Shown: one piece after another, positions 17,229 to 25,696 of the stretch
Layout of the letters: every line of letters starts with the position of its first letter
Numbering within the stretch: the stretch's first letter is position 1
Assembly: GCF_900582195.1 (NCBI RefSeq)
Contig: NZ_UTHA01000227.1
Span: 1 to 64,000 of the forward strand
DNA length: 64,000 bases
Direction of reading: 5' to 3'
DNA from: Pseudomonas viridiflava
GTDB lineage: Bacteria > Pseudomonadota > Gammaproteobacteria > Pseudomonadales > Pseudomonadaceae
Translations under genes and position numbers: made by a program
The notes under the pieces: model-generated
What the model was told of the DNA's origin: nothing
The model's input: the letters and a program-made list of their open reading frames with translations, nothing else
Databases searched by the model: none

Positions 17229-18260
17229 ATGGCACTGGGTTTTACCCCGGTCGTTCAGATCTATGGCGCAAACGCGGATCTGCTCAACCAGCGTCTGATC
17301 AGTTGGGAACACATCGATGCTGCCGGTATCGAGTCGGATCAACTGACCCTGACCATTGATCTGGAAGGCCTCGAAGGGCTGCCGAACCTCGGTGGCAAAA
17401 TCGGCCTGCTGGTGGGCTACCTGGAAATGAACGAGATGGTCGACAAGGGCCAGTTCAAAGTCACTCGCCTGACGCCGACGCTGTTTCCGTTTCGCCTGAC
17501 CCTGGTGGCTACTGCAGCGCCTTTCAGCAAGGATGACGAGACCGGCTTCAAGCAGCGCCGCACCGCCAGTCATGGACCGACGACGCTCGGTCAACTGTTT
17601 GGCAAGCTGGTGTCGCAACACGGTTTTTCATCGCGTGTTGCTGCGGACGTGTCGATGATCAAGATCGCCCACGTCGACCAATCCAATGAAACCGACATGG
17701 GCTTTCTGACGCGGCTGGCAAAGAAGTACAACCTGGTCGCCAAACCTTATGGCGATGCGTATGTGCTGGCGCGGCCCGGTCAGATCAAGTCAATCTCGGG
17801 GCAGAAACTGCAGGATGTGACGTTGTCGGTCACCCACGACAATCGTCCCGGCGATCACGCCTTCATCAGCGCCACGCTGGAAGAGGCCGCCCGCGAACAG
17901 GCCAAGGGCTGCAAGACCTGTTTTGTCGATGCTGTGACAGGCGTTTTGCATTGGGTCGAAACGGGACTTGCGCCGTTCAAGACCATCCGCCAGAAGCAAC
18001 CCAACGAAGCGGATGCCATCGCCGTCGGCGAGGGCGAAGTACGCAAAATGCTCCGGCAAAAGTTCAAGGTAAAGATCACCTGCCCCGGCGATCCGCGACT
18101 GGCCGCTGAAGGCCTGGTACTGCTCGATGACACCTGGCCGGATTTCATGCGTGGACGCTGGTCGATCGACAAGGTCACCGCCAGCGGCAATCGCGAGAAC
18201 AGCTATCGCTGCCTGATCGATGCATCGTGCCTCGACCCCAAAGCCGAGGCCAAAGACTGA
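17229..18260 (+). CDS. Module 1 baseplate hub protein D
   Basis: A 343-residue P2 gpD-like hub protein that joins tube, spike and wedges. Family features include the DQSNETDMGFLTRLAKKYN segment (about residues 156-172). It ends the P2-ordered module. In R2-pyocin the endolysin follows here, but in this island the lysis genes were not placed here and lie after module 2 instead. Confidence 0.92.
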   Translation: MALGFTPVVQIYGANADLLNQRLISWEHIDAAGIESDQLTLTIDLEGLEGLPNLGGKIGLLVGYLEMNEMVDKGQFKVTRLTPTLFPFRLTLVATAAPFSKDDETGFKQRRTASHGPTTLGQLFGKLVSQHGFSSRVAADVSMIKIAHVDQSNETDMGFLTRLAKKYNLVAKPYGDAYVLARPGQIKSISGQKLQDVTLSVTHDNRPGDHAFISATLEEAAREQAKGCKTCFVDAVTGVLHWVETGLAPFKTIRQKQPNEADAIAVGEGEVRKMLRQKFKVKITCPGDPRLAAEGLVLLDDTWPDFMRGRWSIDKVTASGNRENSYRCLIDASCLDPKAEAKD

Positions 18261-18286
18261 TTCCTCAATCTCACAGCCTTGAAGAT

Positions 18287-18397
18287 CCCTGTGGGAGCGA
18301 GCTTGCTCGCGAATGCAATCTGACATTCAAAAGAGTCATCGACTGAAACACCGCTTTCGCGAGCAAGTCGAATCGTCGCACCGTCGCTCCCACAGGT
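18287..18397. repeat. REPIN at the junction of the two tail modules
   Basis: The left arm is a standard GTGGGAGCGAGCTTGCTCGCGAA element. In the right arm the REP core is interrupted after GCGAGCAAG by about 15 bases of unrelated sequence before TCGCTCCCAC, so the pair is imperfect and probably decayed. It lies in the 179-base gap between D of module 1 and the first gene of module 2. Confidence 0.82.
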
Positions 18398-18439
18398 TTT
18401 GCAGTGCGCTGCAGATCGCATTCATTCTGGAGTATCCCC

Positions 18440-19024
18440 ATGAAGATCACCCCGATCCTCACGCAACTGCGTGGGCAATGCCCAAGCCTTGCCAATCACA
18501 TTTCGGTGGGCCTCGATCTGGCCTTGCTGCAAGGCAACCCGGATCTGCCAACACCTTCGGCCCACGTGCTGCCAATCGCCGATCTGGCCAGCAACAGCAC
18601 CACACAAAACCTCATCGCCCAACCGATCCGCGAGCGCTTCGAAATCGTCCTGGTGCTTGACGCCACGGACGCCACAAAAGCGCTGGATCTGTTGCACGAC
18701 CTGCGTGCCGAACTGTGGCGCGCATTGGTGGGGTTCAAGCCGGAAAAAGACTACAGCACCATCGTTTACGACGGCGGCGAAATGGTCTCGATCAACAGCA
18801 GCCGCGCCTTCTACCGGCTGCGCTTTTTTGCCGAGTTCCAGCTCGGCCGCAATCTGCCGAGTCAGCCTGCGGAGAGTTGGCACGAACGCGAACTGGACGG
18901 TTTGTCGTCCTTTACCGGGGCCACCGTGCGGGTCGATGCGATCGATCCGGCCGACCCCAACCTGAAACGCCCGGGCCCCGATGGGCGCGTGGAAATGACT
19001 TTCTCTGGAGACGTAACCCCATGA
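18440..19024 (+). CDS. Module 2 tail terminator, Mu gp37-like
   Basis: A 194-residue protein at the head of the Mu-like module, where gp37 lies in phage Mu and SfV. The gp37 family caps the end of the tail tube and sheath. Residues about 70-145 include the RERFEIVLVLDATD and SRAFYRLRFFAEFQL segments typical of such terminators. The start at 18440 is preceded by GGAGT. The stop overlaps the next start (ATGA). Confidence 0.75.
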   Translation: MKITPILTQLRGQCPSLANHISVGLDLALLQGNPDLPTPSAHVLPIADLASNSTTQNLIAQPIRERFEIVLVLDATDATKALDLLHDLRAELWRALVGFKPEKDYSTIVYDGGEMVSINSSRAFYRLRFFAEFQLGRNLPSQPAESWHERELDGLSSFTGATVRVDAIDPADPNLKRPGPDGRVEMTFSGDVTP

Positions 19025-19200
19025 GCAATCGCATCACCGTACTGCCGGCCGAAGGCCGCGTTGTACCTGACCCGGAGGCGGGCGATCTGCTGCCGCTGGA
19101 AGGCCGTGAAGTGCTGGACAGCGCCTGGTGGCGCCGACGTCTGGCCGACGGCGATATCACCCTCAAAACCGCACCAGCCAAACAAAAGGGAGCCAAATAA
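19021..19200 (+). CDS. DUF2635 family protein (Mu gp38-like)
   Basis: A 59-residue protein with the family pattern VLPAEGRVVPDPEAG, LPLEGREV and WWRRRLADGD. DUF2635 proteins stand before the sheath gene in Mu-like tails, and their role is not known. It overlaps its neighbours at both ends (ATGA before, TAATG after), so it is translated with the sheath. I find it clear as a family member but functionally unassigned. Confidence 0.85.
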   Translation: MSNRITVLPAEGRVVPDPEAGDLLPLEGREVLDSAWWRRRLADGDITLKTAPAKQKGAK

Positions 19201-20696
19201 TGGCGATCGGATTCAGCAACATCCCCGCGGACATTCGTGTACCGCTGTTCTATGCCGAAATGGACAACTCGGCTGCCAATAGCGCGAGCTCGACCCTGCG
19301 TCGTTTGATCGTCGCTCAGGTCAACGACAACATCGCCCCGACCGAAGTCGGCAAACTGGTGCTGGTCTCCAGCACCGCGCTGGCCAAGAGCATCGGCGGT
19401 CAGGGCTCGATGCTCGCCTCGATGTACGAGACCTTCCGCAAGGCCGACCCGATCGGTGAGATCTGGTGCCTGCCGCTGCACAACGCTGAAGGCGCCATCG
19501 CCAAAGGCGTGCTGACTTTGACCGGCACCGCCACTCAGGCAGGCGTGCTCAATCTGTATGTCGGCGGCGTGCGTGTGCAAGCCACCGTGGTCAACGGTGC
19601 CACTGCTGCGCAAGCAGCCACCGCCTTGGCGCAGAAAATCAACGCCACCGCCGACCTGCCGGTCAGCGCTGCCGCTGCCGAAGGTGTGGTCACTCTGAAC
19701 GCCAAATGGACTGGCGACAGCGGCAACGACATCAGCCTGCAATTCAACCGCCTGGGCAAGAGCAACGGCGAAGAAACTCCGGCCGGCCTGACCACTGCAA
19801 TCACCGCCATGACCGGCGGCGCCGGTGTTCCGGATCAGGTCGCGGCTATCGCCGCGCTGGGTGACGAGCCGTTCGAATTCATCGCGCTGCCATGGTCCGA
19901 TCTGTCGACGCTCAACACTTGGCAAGCGGTCATGGATGACAGCACCGGTCGCTGGTCGTGGGCCAAGCAACTGTTCGGTCATGTCTATAGCGCCAAACGC
20001 GGCACCGTCGGTACGCTGGTCGCTGCAGGTCAGGCACGCAATGACCAGCACATGACCATTCAGGCGCTGGAGCCGGGCGTTCCACAACCGTTCTGGGTAC
20101 AAGCCGCTGCATTGGCTGCACGCACCGCGGTGTTCATCTCCGCCGACGCCAGCCGTCCAACCCAGAGCGGCAGCCTGCCGGGTGTTGACCCGGCACCGGC
20201 CAGCGAACGCTTCACCCTGACCGAGCGTCAGTCGCTGCTCAACTACGGCATCGCCACCGCGTACTACGAGGGCGGTTACGTGCGCATCCAGCGCTCGATC
20301 ACTACTTACCAGAAAAATGCTTACGGCCAGGCCGACAACTCCTATCTGGACAGCGAAACCATGCACCAGTCGGCGTTCATCGTGCGTCGTCTGCAAAGCG
20401 TGATCACCAGCAAGTACGGCCGGCACAAACTGGCTTCCGACGGCACCCGCTTCGGCGCCGGCCAGCCGATCGTGACGCCAGCGACCATTCGCGGTGAGCT
20501 GATCGCGCAGTACGCCAAGCTCGAACTGGAAGGCCACGTGGAGAACGCCGAGCTGTTCGCCGAGCACCTGATCGTCGAGCGTGACGTGCAGGACCCGAGC
20601 CGCGTGAACGTGCTGTTCCCGCCGGATTACATCAACGGTCTGCGCGTGTTCGCACTGCTCAACCAATTCCGTCTGCAGTACGACGACGCGGCTTGA
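19200..20696 (+). CDS. Module 2 contractile tail sheath (Mu gpL-like)
   Basis: A 498-residue sheath of the Mu gpL type, about 110 residues longer than the module 1 sheath. The N-terminal FSNIPADIRVPLFYAEMDNS motif and the C-terminal ELIAQYAKLELEGHVENAE region identify the family. The longer middle (about residues 100-210) is an inserted domain rich in Ala/Thr (LTLTGTATQAGVLNLYVGG). The two sheaths differ enough that each should co-assemble only with its own tube. Confidence 0.95.
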   Translation: MAIGFSNIPADIRVPLFYAEMDNSAANSASSTLRRLIVAQVNDNIAPTEVGKLVLVSSTALAKSIGGQGSMLASMYETFRKADPIGEIWCLPLHNAEGAIAKGVLTLTGTATQAGVLNLYVGGVRVQATVVNGATAAQAATALAQKINATADLPVSAAAAEGVVTLNAKWTGDSGNDISLQFNRLGKSNGEETPAGLTTAITAMTGGAGVPDQVAAIAALGDEPFEFIALPWSDLSTLNTWQAVMDDSTGRWSWAKQLFGHVYSAKRGTVGTLVAAGQARNDQHMTIQALEPGVPQPFWVQAAALAARTAVFISADASRPTQSGSLPGVDPAPASERFTLTERQSLLNYGIATAYYEGGYVRIQRSITTYQKNAYGQADNSYLDSETMHQSAFIVRRLQSVITSKYGRHKLASDGTRFGAGQPIVTPATIRGELIAQYAKLELEGHVENAELFAEHLIVERDVQDPSRVNVLFPPDYINGLRVFALLNQFRLQYDDAA

Positions 20697-20721
20697 TCAG
20701 CGCGTTTGACGGCAAGTTTTC

Positions 20722-20746
20722 AGCCCACCTCGCGTGGGCTTTTTTA
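20722..20746 (+). terminator. Hairpin between module 2 sheath and tube
   Basis: AGCCCAC/GTGGGCT stem with a five-base loop and six T follows the sheath stop. It has the form of an intrinsic terminator inside the operon and could set the sheath-to-tube transcript ratio. Confidence 0.75.
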
Positions 20747-20763
20747 TGCAAGGGAGTAACACC

Positions 20764-21111
20764 ATGGGTCAACTGATTGCAGGCACCTGCTACGTCAAAG
20801 TCGACGGCGCACAACTGACCATCAATGGCGGCTGCGAAGCCCCGCTGATGGCGGTCAAACGCGAAACCGTCGTACCCGGTTTCTACAAGGAAACCGATAT
20901 TGCGCCGTCGTTCAAAGTGACCGCGCTGCACACCGCCGATTTCCCGCTGAAGAAGCTGATCGAAGGCACCGACATCACCGTCACCTGTGAATTCAGCAAC
21001 GGCAAAGTCTACGTGCTGGCCGGCGCTTATCTGGTTGAAGAGCCAGTTTCCAAGGGCGATGACGCCACCATCGAGCTGAAATTCGAAGGCATCAAGGGGA
21101 CCTGGCAATGA
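20764..21111 (+). CDS. Module 2 tail tube (Mu gpM-like)
   Basis: A 115-residue tube protein of the Mu gpM / PF10618 type, shorter than the P2-type tube of module 1. The start MGQLIAGTCYVKVDG and the repeating beta-strand pattern are typical. The start at 20764 follows GGGAG. It overlaps the gp41 start by four bases. Its different size and family support two separate tail particles. Confidence 0.92.
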   Translation: MGQLIAGTCYVKVDGAQLTINGGCEAPLMAVKRETVVPGFYKETDIAPSFKVTALHTADFPLKKLIEGTDITVTCEFSNGKVYVLAGAYLVEEPVSKGDDATIELKFEGIKGTWQ

Positions 21112-21404
21112 GCGGCGCCGTGAAGCTTCAGGTTGCGATCGAAGCTCACGGCGAGCCCCTGACCGAACTCGTCCTGCGCCGTCCGACGGTGCAGGAAGTG
21201 CGAGCGATCAAGGCGCTGCCGTACAAGATCGACAAGAGCGAAGAAGTCAGCCTCGACATGGACGTGGCGGCCAAATACATCGCCGTGTGCGCCGGCATTC
21301 CGCCGTCGTCGGTCAACCAGCTGGATCTGGCTGACCTCAATGCGCTGAGCTGGGCCGTTGCGAGTTTTTTCATGAGTGCGGCGTCGGCGCCATCACCGAC
21401 CTGA
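21108..21404 (+). CDS. Module 2 tail assembly chaperone, Mu gp41-like
   Basis: A 98-residue tail_P2_E/gp41-type protein with the LVLRRPTVQEVRAIKAL and DVAAKYIAVCAGIPPSSVNQL segments. It is expected to bind the tape measure during assembly. Its final residues (after SFF) look unrelated, because the meaningful reading continues in the -1 frame. Confidence 0.85.
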   Translation: MSGAVKLQVAIEAHGEPLTELVLRRPTVQEVRAIKALPYKIDKSEEVSLDMDVAAKYIAVCAGIPPSSVNQLDLADLNALSWAVASFFMSAASAPSPT

Positions 21405-21535
21405 TCGCCGTCGCCTATGACCTGGCCTGGTTCTGGAAGGTTGACCCCGAACAGATGATGGCCAGGCCACTGGATGTGCTCCGCGAATCGCTGGAGCACG
21501 CGCAACGGATCAATGCGATGCAGCAGGTGCAGTGA
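21108..21535 (+). CDS. gp41-gp41' fusion made by a -1 frameshift
   Basis: A shift at 21365-21371 extends the protein to 142 residues. The new end reads HECGVGAITDLIAVAYDLAW and on to RINAMQQVQ, with a stop at 21533-21535 that shares its A with the tape measure ATG. The Trp-rich helix is typical of the extended chaperone in Mu-like phages. The region has no start site of its own. Confidence 0.85.
21365..21371 (+). promoter_or_regulatory. -1 ribosomal frameshift site, module 2
   Basis: TTTTTTC in phase T TTT TTC, giving tandem Phe codons that can re-pair one base back. The open -1 frame begins right after it. The equivalent module 1 site has the same T6 core. Confidence 0.82.
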
Positions 21536-23310
21536 TGGCAGACGAAGAAACGAAAGTAAAAACTCCGGTGCTGATCACGGGCATCGATGAGCTATCGCCC
21601 AAGCTCGGCGCCCTTCAGGCCAAGGTCGGCAGTTTCAAGAAAAATCTCGAGCAGGTCGGCCTCGACAAACTGGACATCAGCGGACTGTTCAAGGGCGGCA
21701 GCGTGATCACGCCGTTCGTGGACGGGATCAAATCGGCGGCGGCGTTTCAGGGCAAATTGACCGACGTCAGCGATACGGCAAAAACCGTCGATTTACCCGC
21801 CACGCCGAAAGCCGCCGCACAGAACATGAACGTGTTCAGTGCGTCGATGGAAAAGGTTTCCGCAGCCGTGGACGCGGCACTGGTGCCGGCGGTGGGGGCG
21901 TTGGTGGTCGGCCTGGAACCGATGCTGACCCAGGTCGGCAGCCTGCTCGCCGACAACCCGAAACTGGTCGAGGGCTTGGCGGCGGGGGCGATTGCCTTCT
22001 CGGCGATGCAAACCGCCGTCACCGGTATGACCCAGGTGATGGACGTGATGAGCATGGTGCTCAAGACCAATCCGATCATGTTGATCGCGATGGGCATCGC
22101 GGTGGCGGCCGGTTTGATTTATGCCAACTGGACGCCGATCAGCGCTTTCTTCAAGGGCATGTGGGAGGGCGTGAAAAACATCGGTGTGAGTGCGATGGCG
22201 ACGTTGCGCTCGATCCTTGACTGGCGACCGCTGGATGCACTGGCGGCGCTGTGGTCACCGATCGCGGAATTCTTCTCGGGCATCTGGGCCAAGGTCAAAA
22301 CCGTCACCGCGCCAGTGATCGACTTCTTCAAATCGGTGTTCTCCTGGACGCCCGCCGGCATGATCCTGGAAAACTGGGCGCCGCTGACCGGTCTGTTTTC
22401 GGCGATCTGGGACTTGCTCAAGGCCTTGAGTGTGCCGGTGATGGCGTTCCTCAAAGGTCTGTTCGACTGGACGCCGTTGGGGATGATCATCAACAACTGG
22501 GGGGCGATCACCGGATTCTTTGCCTCGATCTGGACGGCATTGCAACCGGCGGCACAAGCCACCAAGGACTTCTTCGGCACGTTGTTCGATTACTCCCCGC
22601 TGGGCATGATCGTCAACAACTGGGGCAGCATCGTCACGTTCTTCGAACCGATCTGGGCCGCGCTGCAAGCTTCGGCGCAGCAGATCAAAAGCTTCTTCCA
22701 GAGCTTGTTCGAATGGTCGCCGCTGGAACAGATCGCGATGTACTGGCAACCGATCAGCGAAGTGTTTTCGGCGCTGTGGGGCGTGGTGCAGGCGTTGGCC
22801 GCGCCGGTGCTGGAGTTTTTGCACAGCATGTTCGAATGGACCCCGTTGGGGCAGATCATCAAGAACTGGGGGCCGATCACCGAGTGGTTCGGCGAGTTGT
22901 GGCAAAAGCTGCAAAGCGTTATTGCGCCGATCAAAGAGCTGTTCGACGGCGGCTTTGCCGGACTGATCGCCAAGGTTACCGGCAAGGTTGAAACGTTCAC
23001 CGAAGCGCAACGCCAGACCAATGGCGAAGGCAAAGGAGAGCTGGCGCCGGCGTTCTTCGGAGCAACGCCGCAAGCAGCGGGTAACGGTGCATTGCAGAGC
23101 GTCTCACTGCCGCAAAGCTCCGGCGCACTGATTCAACAAAGCGCAGCCAACAACCGCACGCAACTCGAAGGCGGCTTGACCGTGCGCTTCGAAAATGCGC
23201 CGGCCGGGTTGCGTACCGATCAACCGCAAAGCAATCAACCGGGCCTGGCGCTGTCTTCGCGCATTGGCTATCGCTCGCTGTCGGCAGGAGGTTCCAATGA
23301 ACTGGCGTGA
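21535..23310 (+). CDS. Module 2 tape measure protein with 41-residue repeats
   Basis: A 591-residue tape measure. Hydrophobic stretches lie at about 115-160 and 170-197. From residue 199 to about 470 it consists of repeats of exactly 41 residues, marked by Trp at 199, 240, 281, 322, 363, 404 and 445. The pattern is W-x-P-I-x-x-F-F-x-x-I-W, then an amphipathic helix, then W-T-P-L-G-x-I-I-x-N. The helical repeat suggests a ruler in which copy number sets tail length. I use the ATG at 21535; it overlaps the gpN-like gene by 14 bases. Confidence 0.92.
   Translation: MADEETKVKTPVLITGIDELSPKLGALQAKVGSFKKNLEQVGLDKLDISGLFKGGSVITPFVDGIKSAAAFQGKLTDVSDTAKTVDLPATPKAAAQNMNVFSASMEKVSAAVDAALVPAVGALVVGLEPMLTQVGSLLADNPKLVEGLAAGAIAFSAMQTAVTGMTQVMDVMSMVLKTNPIMLIAMGIAVAAGLIYANWTPISAFFKGMWEGVKNIGVSAMATLRSILDWRPLDALAALWSPIAEFFSGIWAKVKTVTAPVIDFFKSVFSWTPAGMILENWAPLTGLFSAIWDLLKALSVPVMAFLKGLFDWTPLGMIINNWGAITGFFASIWTALQPAAQATKDFFGTLFDYSPLGMIVNNWGSIVTFFEPIWAALQASAQQIKSFFQSLFEWSPLEQIAMYWQPISEVFSALWGVVQALAAPVLEFLHSMFEWTPLGQIIKNWGPITEWFGELWQKLQSVIAPIKELFDGGFAGLIAKVTGKVETFTEAQRQTNGEGKGELAPAFFGATPQAAGNGALQSVSLPQSSGALIQQSAANNRTQLEGGLTVRFENAPAGLRTDQPQSNQPGLALSSRIGYRSLSAGGSNELA
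22129..22944 (+). repeat. Seven-unit 123-bp coding repeat in the tape measure gene
   Basis: Units begin at the Trp codons at 22129, 22252, 22375, 22498, 22621, 22744 and 22867, an exact 123-base (41-codon) period. DNA identity between units is moderate, so the repeat is old but phase-perfect; the last unit is partial. Confidence 0.88.
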
Positions 23311-24532
23311 CCGTTTGTTGCCGGCATCCTTTCGCGGTGTCGGCTTCTGGATCGATCAGGCGAAAACCCCGGTCGGTCGCAAAGGTCAGTTGCACGAGTA
23401 TCCGCAACGCGACCTGCCGTATTTCGAAGATCTCGGCCAACAGGCCAGGATTCACGACGTCACCGCATTCATCATCGGCGCCGATTGCCTGGAGCAGCGC
23501 GACAAGTTGCTCAAGGCGTTGGAGGCGGGCAATGGTGAACTGGTGCATCCGTGGCTCGGGCGCCTGCAAGTCAAGGTCGGTGAATGCGACATGACCCACA
23601 CCCGCCAGGACGGCGGGTTGGTGACCTTTACCCTGAAGTTCTATCCAGACCAACCGTTGCCGTTTCCGACCGCTACCGTCAGCACACAGAAAGTGTTGCT
23701 GGCCAAAGCCGACACGCTGTTGGGTTCGGCGGTGGCACGCTTCGAACAGGCGATGACGCTGATCAAGGCTGCGCGGATCGGCATCGCCAATCTGCGCAAC
23801 AGCCTGACCGGGGTTTATGAGGTGATCAAGGAGCAGCTCAAACCGCTGATCGAGCAGTACCGGCAGATCACCGAACTGGTCAAGGCAGTGAAGGAGTTGC
23901 CCAAGGAAGTGGCGGCGGAGTTCAAAGGCCTGCTCGGCGATATCAAGGAGCTCAAGGAGTTTGCGAAGGAGGGCTACCGTGGCGTGATTGCCGACGTGTC
24001 GCAACAACTCGAAGCAATCCGCAAGGCGGATGCGCCGAAGATCACCACCGGCAAGGACACCAACGCCGCGGCGCAGGCCATGGCCGATCTGGTGCAGGAC
24101 ACGATGCTGGTCAAAGTGGCGCAGTGGGTGGCGTCGATGCCAGTGGCGACCCCCGCAGTGAAACTGTCGTCGACACCTTCGGTGGCGCAGCAGGCGGATC
24201 AACCCGTGACCCGTCCGGAAGTACCGGTGACCGACGAAATGAAAGCACTGCAGAAGGCGGTCGGGGTGGCCATTGACCCGATGCTGGACAAGGCCGATCC
24301 CAAGCACCACCAGGCAATCAACGATGTCAAGGAAGCGTTGCTGGCGCATCTCAAGGCAGTGGCGTCATCCGGTGTGCGCCAGGTCACCAAATCGTTCCAG
24401 GAAAGCTTGCCGGCGCTGGTTGTGGCCTACAAGCAATTTGCCGATGCGACACGGGTGACTCAAGTGACTCAGAGTAACGCGATGAACCATCCGGGCTTTT
24501 CACCCAACGACGTGAAAGTGTCTAGGGAGTGA
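23297..24532 (+). CDS. Module 2 tail/DNA circulation protein, Mu gpN-like
   Basis: A 411-residue protein whose first 90 residues match the DNA circulation N-terminal domain (MNWRDRLLPASFRGVGFWID, then EYPQRDLPYFEDLG). In Mu-like tails this is a baseplate hub-associated component despite the domain name. The C-terminal part (about 140-400) is helical and probably coiled coil. The start at 23297 has AGGAGG upstream and overlaps the tape measure. Confidence 0.87.
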   Translation: MNWRDRLLPASFRGVGFWIDQAKTPVGRKGQLHEYPQRDLPYFEDLGQQARIHDVTAFIIGADCLEQRDKLLKALEAGNGELVHPWLGRLQVKVGECDMTHTRQDGGLVTFTLKFYPDQPLPFPTATVSTQKVLLAKADTLLGSAVARFEQAMTLIKAARIGIANLRNSLTGVYEVIKEQLKPLIEQYRQITELVKAVKELPKEVAAEFKGLLGDIKELKEFAKEGYRGVIADVSQQLEAIRKADAPKITTGKDTNAAAQAMADLVQDTMLVKVAQWVASMPVATPAVKLSSTPSVAQQADQPVTRPEVPVTDEMKALQKAVGVAIDPMLDKADPKHHQAINDVKEALLAHLKAVASSGVRQVTKSFQESLPALVVAYKQFADATRVTQVTQSNAMNHPGFSPNDVKVSRE

Positions 24533-24535
24533 ACC

Positions 24536-25582
24536 ATGAGCGAGATGGATAACCGCGTCACATTGACCGTCAACAACATGGAATACGGCGGCTGGAAAAG
24601 CGTGGAGATCACGGCCGATCTGGAGCGTCAGTTTCGCACCTTCAAACTCGACATCACCTGGCAGTGGCCGGGGCAGACGGTGGACCAGCGGATCAAGCCG
24701 GGTGACCCCTGCGAAGTGAAAATCGGCCAGGACCTGGTGCTCACCGGCTACGTGTTCAAGGCGCCGATCAGCTATGACGGACGCCAGGTCAGCCTGAGCA
24801 TCGAGGGCAGTTCCAAGACCCAGGATCTGGTCGATTGCGCCGCCAGAAACCAGCCGAACCAGTGGCAGGAGCAACCGCTGTTGAGCATCGTGCAGGCGCT
24901 GGCGATGGAGTACGGGCTGATGGTGGTCAATGAAATTCCCGAAACCGCGCGGCTCGCCAAGCACACCATCGTGCCGGGTGAAACGGTGTTCCAGTCGATC
25001 GACCGGTTACTCTCGCTGTTCCGGGTGTTTTCCACCGATGACGAGCAGGGCCGGCTGGTGCTGGCCAAGCCTGGCAGCGGTGGGCGGGCCAGTGATGCGC
25101 TGGAGCTGGGCAAGAATATCCTGTCGGCCAACGCCCCCATGGATCAGAGCCAGGTGTTCTCCGAATACCGGGTGATCGGCCAGCAGAAAGGTTCGGACAA
25201 GAAGAGCGGGGCGGCGGTCAGCGAGGTTGAATCCAGCGCGACCGATCTGAGCTTCAAACGTCGACGCACCACCATCATCAACGAGGGCACCGCGCTGACG
25301 TTCGAACTGGCCCAGCAACGCGCCCAGTGGGAGTGCGCCACCCGTATGGGGCGGGCGCAGACCACCACGTATCGGGTGCAGGGCTGGCGCCAGGCCAACG
25401 GTGATCTTTGGCGGCACAACACGCTGGTCAAAGTCACGGATCCGGTGCTTGGGTTCGATGGCGACATGCTGATCTCCAAGGTCACTTATTCGCTGTCGGC
25501 ACAAGGCTCGGTGACCACGCTGCAAGTGGCGCCGCCGCATACCTTCGATGCCAATCCCAGCCCCCCGAAAAAAACCACATAG
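24536..25582 (+). CDS. Module 2 baseplate hub protein, Mu gpP-like
   Basis: A 348-residue hub protein of the gpP/gp43/gpD type. It carries NRVTLTVNNMEYGGWKSVEI near the N-terminus and the YGLMVVNEIPETARLAKHTI region (about 122-141). It should form the ring at the base of the tube that carries the spike. It ends before a REP palindrome that separates it from the spike gene. Confidence 0.9.
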   Translation: MSEMDNRVTLTVNNMEYGGWKSVEITADLERQFRTFKLDITWQWPGQTVDQRIKPGDPCEVKIGQDLVLTGYVFKAPISYDGRQVSLSIEGSSKTQDLVDCAARNQPNQWQEQPLLSIVQALAMEYGLMVVNEIPETARLAKHTIVPGETVFQSIDRLLSLFRVFSTDDEQGRLVLAKPGSGGRASDALELGKNILSANAPMDQSQVFSEYRVIGQQKGSDKKSGAAVSEVESSATDLSFKRRRTTIINEGTALTFELAQQRAQWECATRMGRAQTTTYRVQGWRQANGDLWRHNTLVKVTDPVLGFDGDMLISKVTYSLSAQGSVTTLQVAPPHTFDANPSPPKKTT

Positions 25583-25588
25583 GCCCTG

Positions 25589-25665
25589 AAAAGATCGCAG
25601 CCTTCGGCAGCTCCTACAGGTGTACGCCGATCTCATGTAGGAGCTGCCGAAGGCTGCGATCTTTT
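25589..25665. repeat. Second REP family palindrome (GATCGCAGCCTTCGGC type)
   Basis: Two inverted copies of AAGATCGCAGCCTTCGGCAG with CTCCTAC lie around a 20-base centre, a REP class distinct from the GAGCGAGC type elsewhere in the window. It lies between the hub and spike genes, inside the tail operon. Confidence 0.9.
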
Positions 25666-25696
25666 GACGTCGGCCCGTTTCTTACAGGAACCAAGC

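Noticed and set aside
18912..20666. Antisense open frame of 584 codons over the module 2 sheath gene
   Set aside because: A shadow of the sheath reading frame with no ribosome site or domain.
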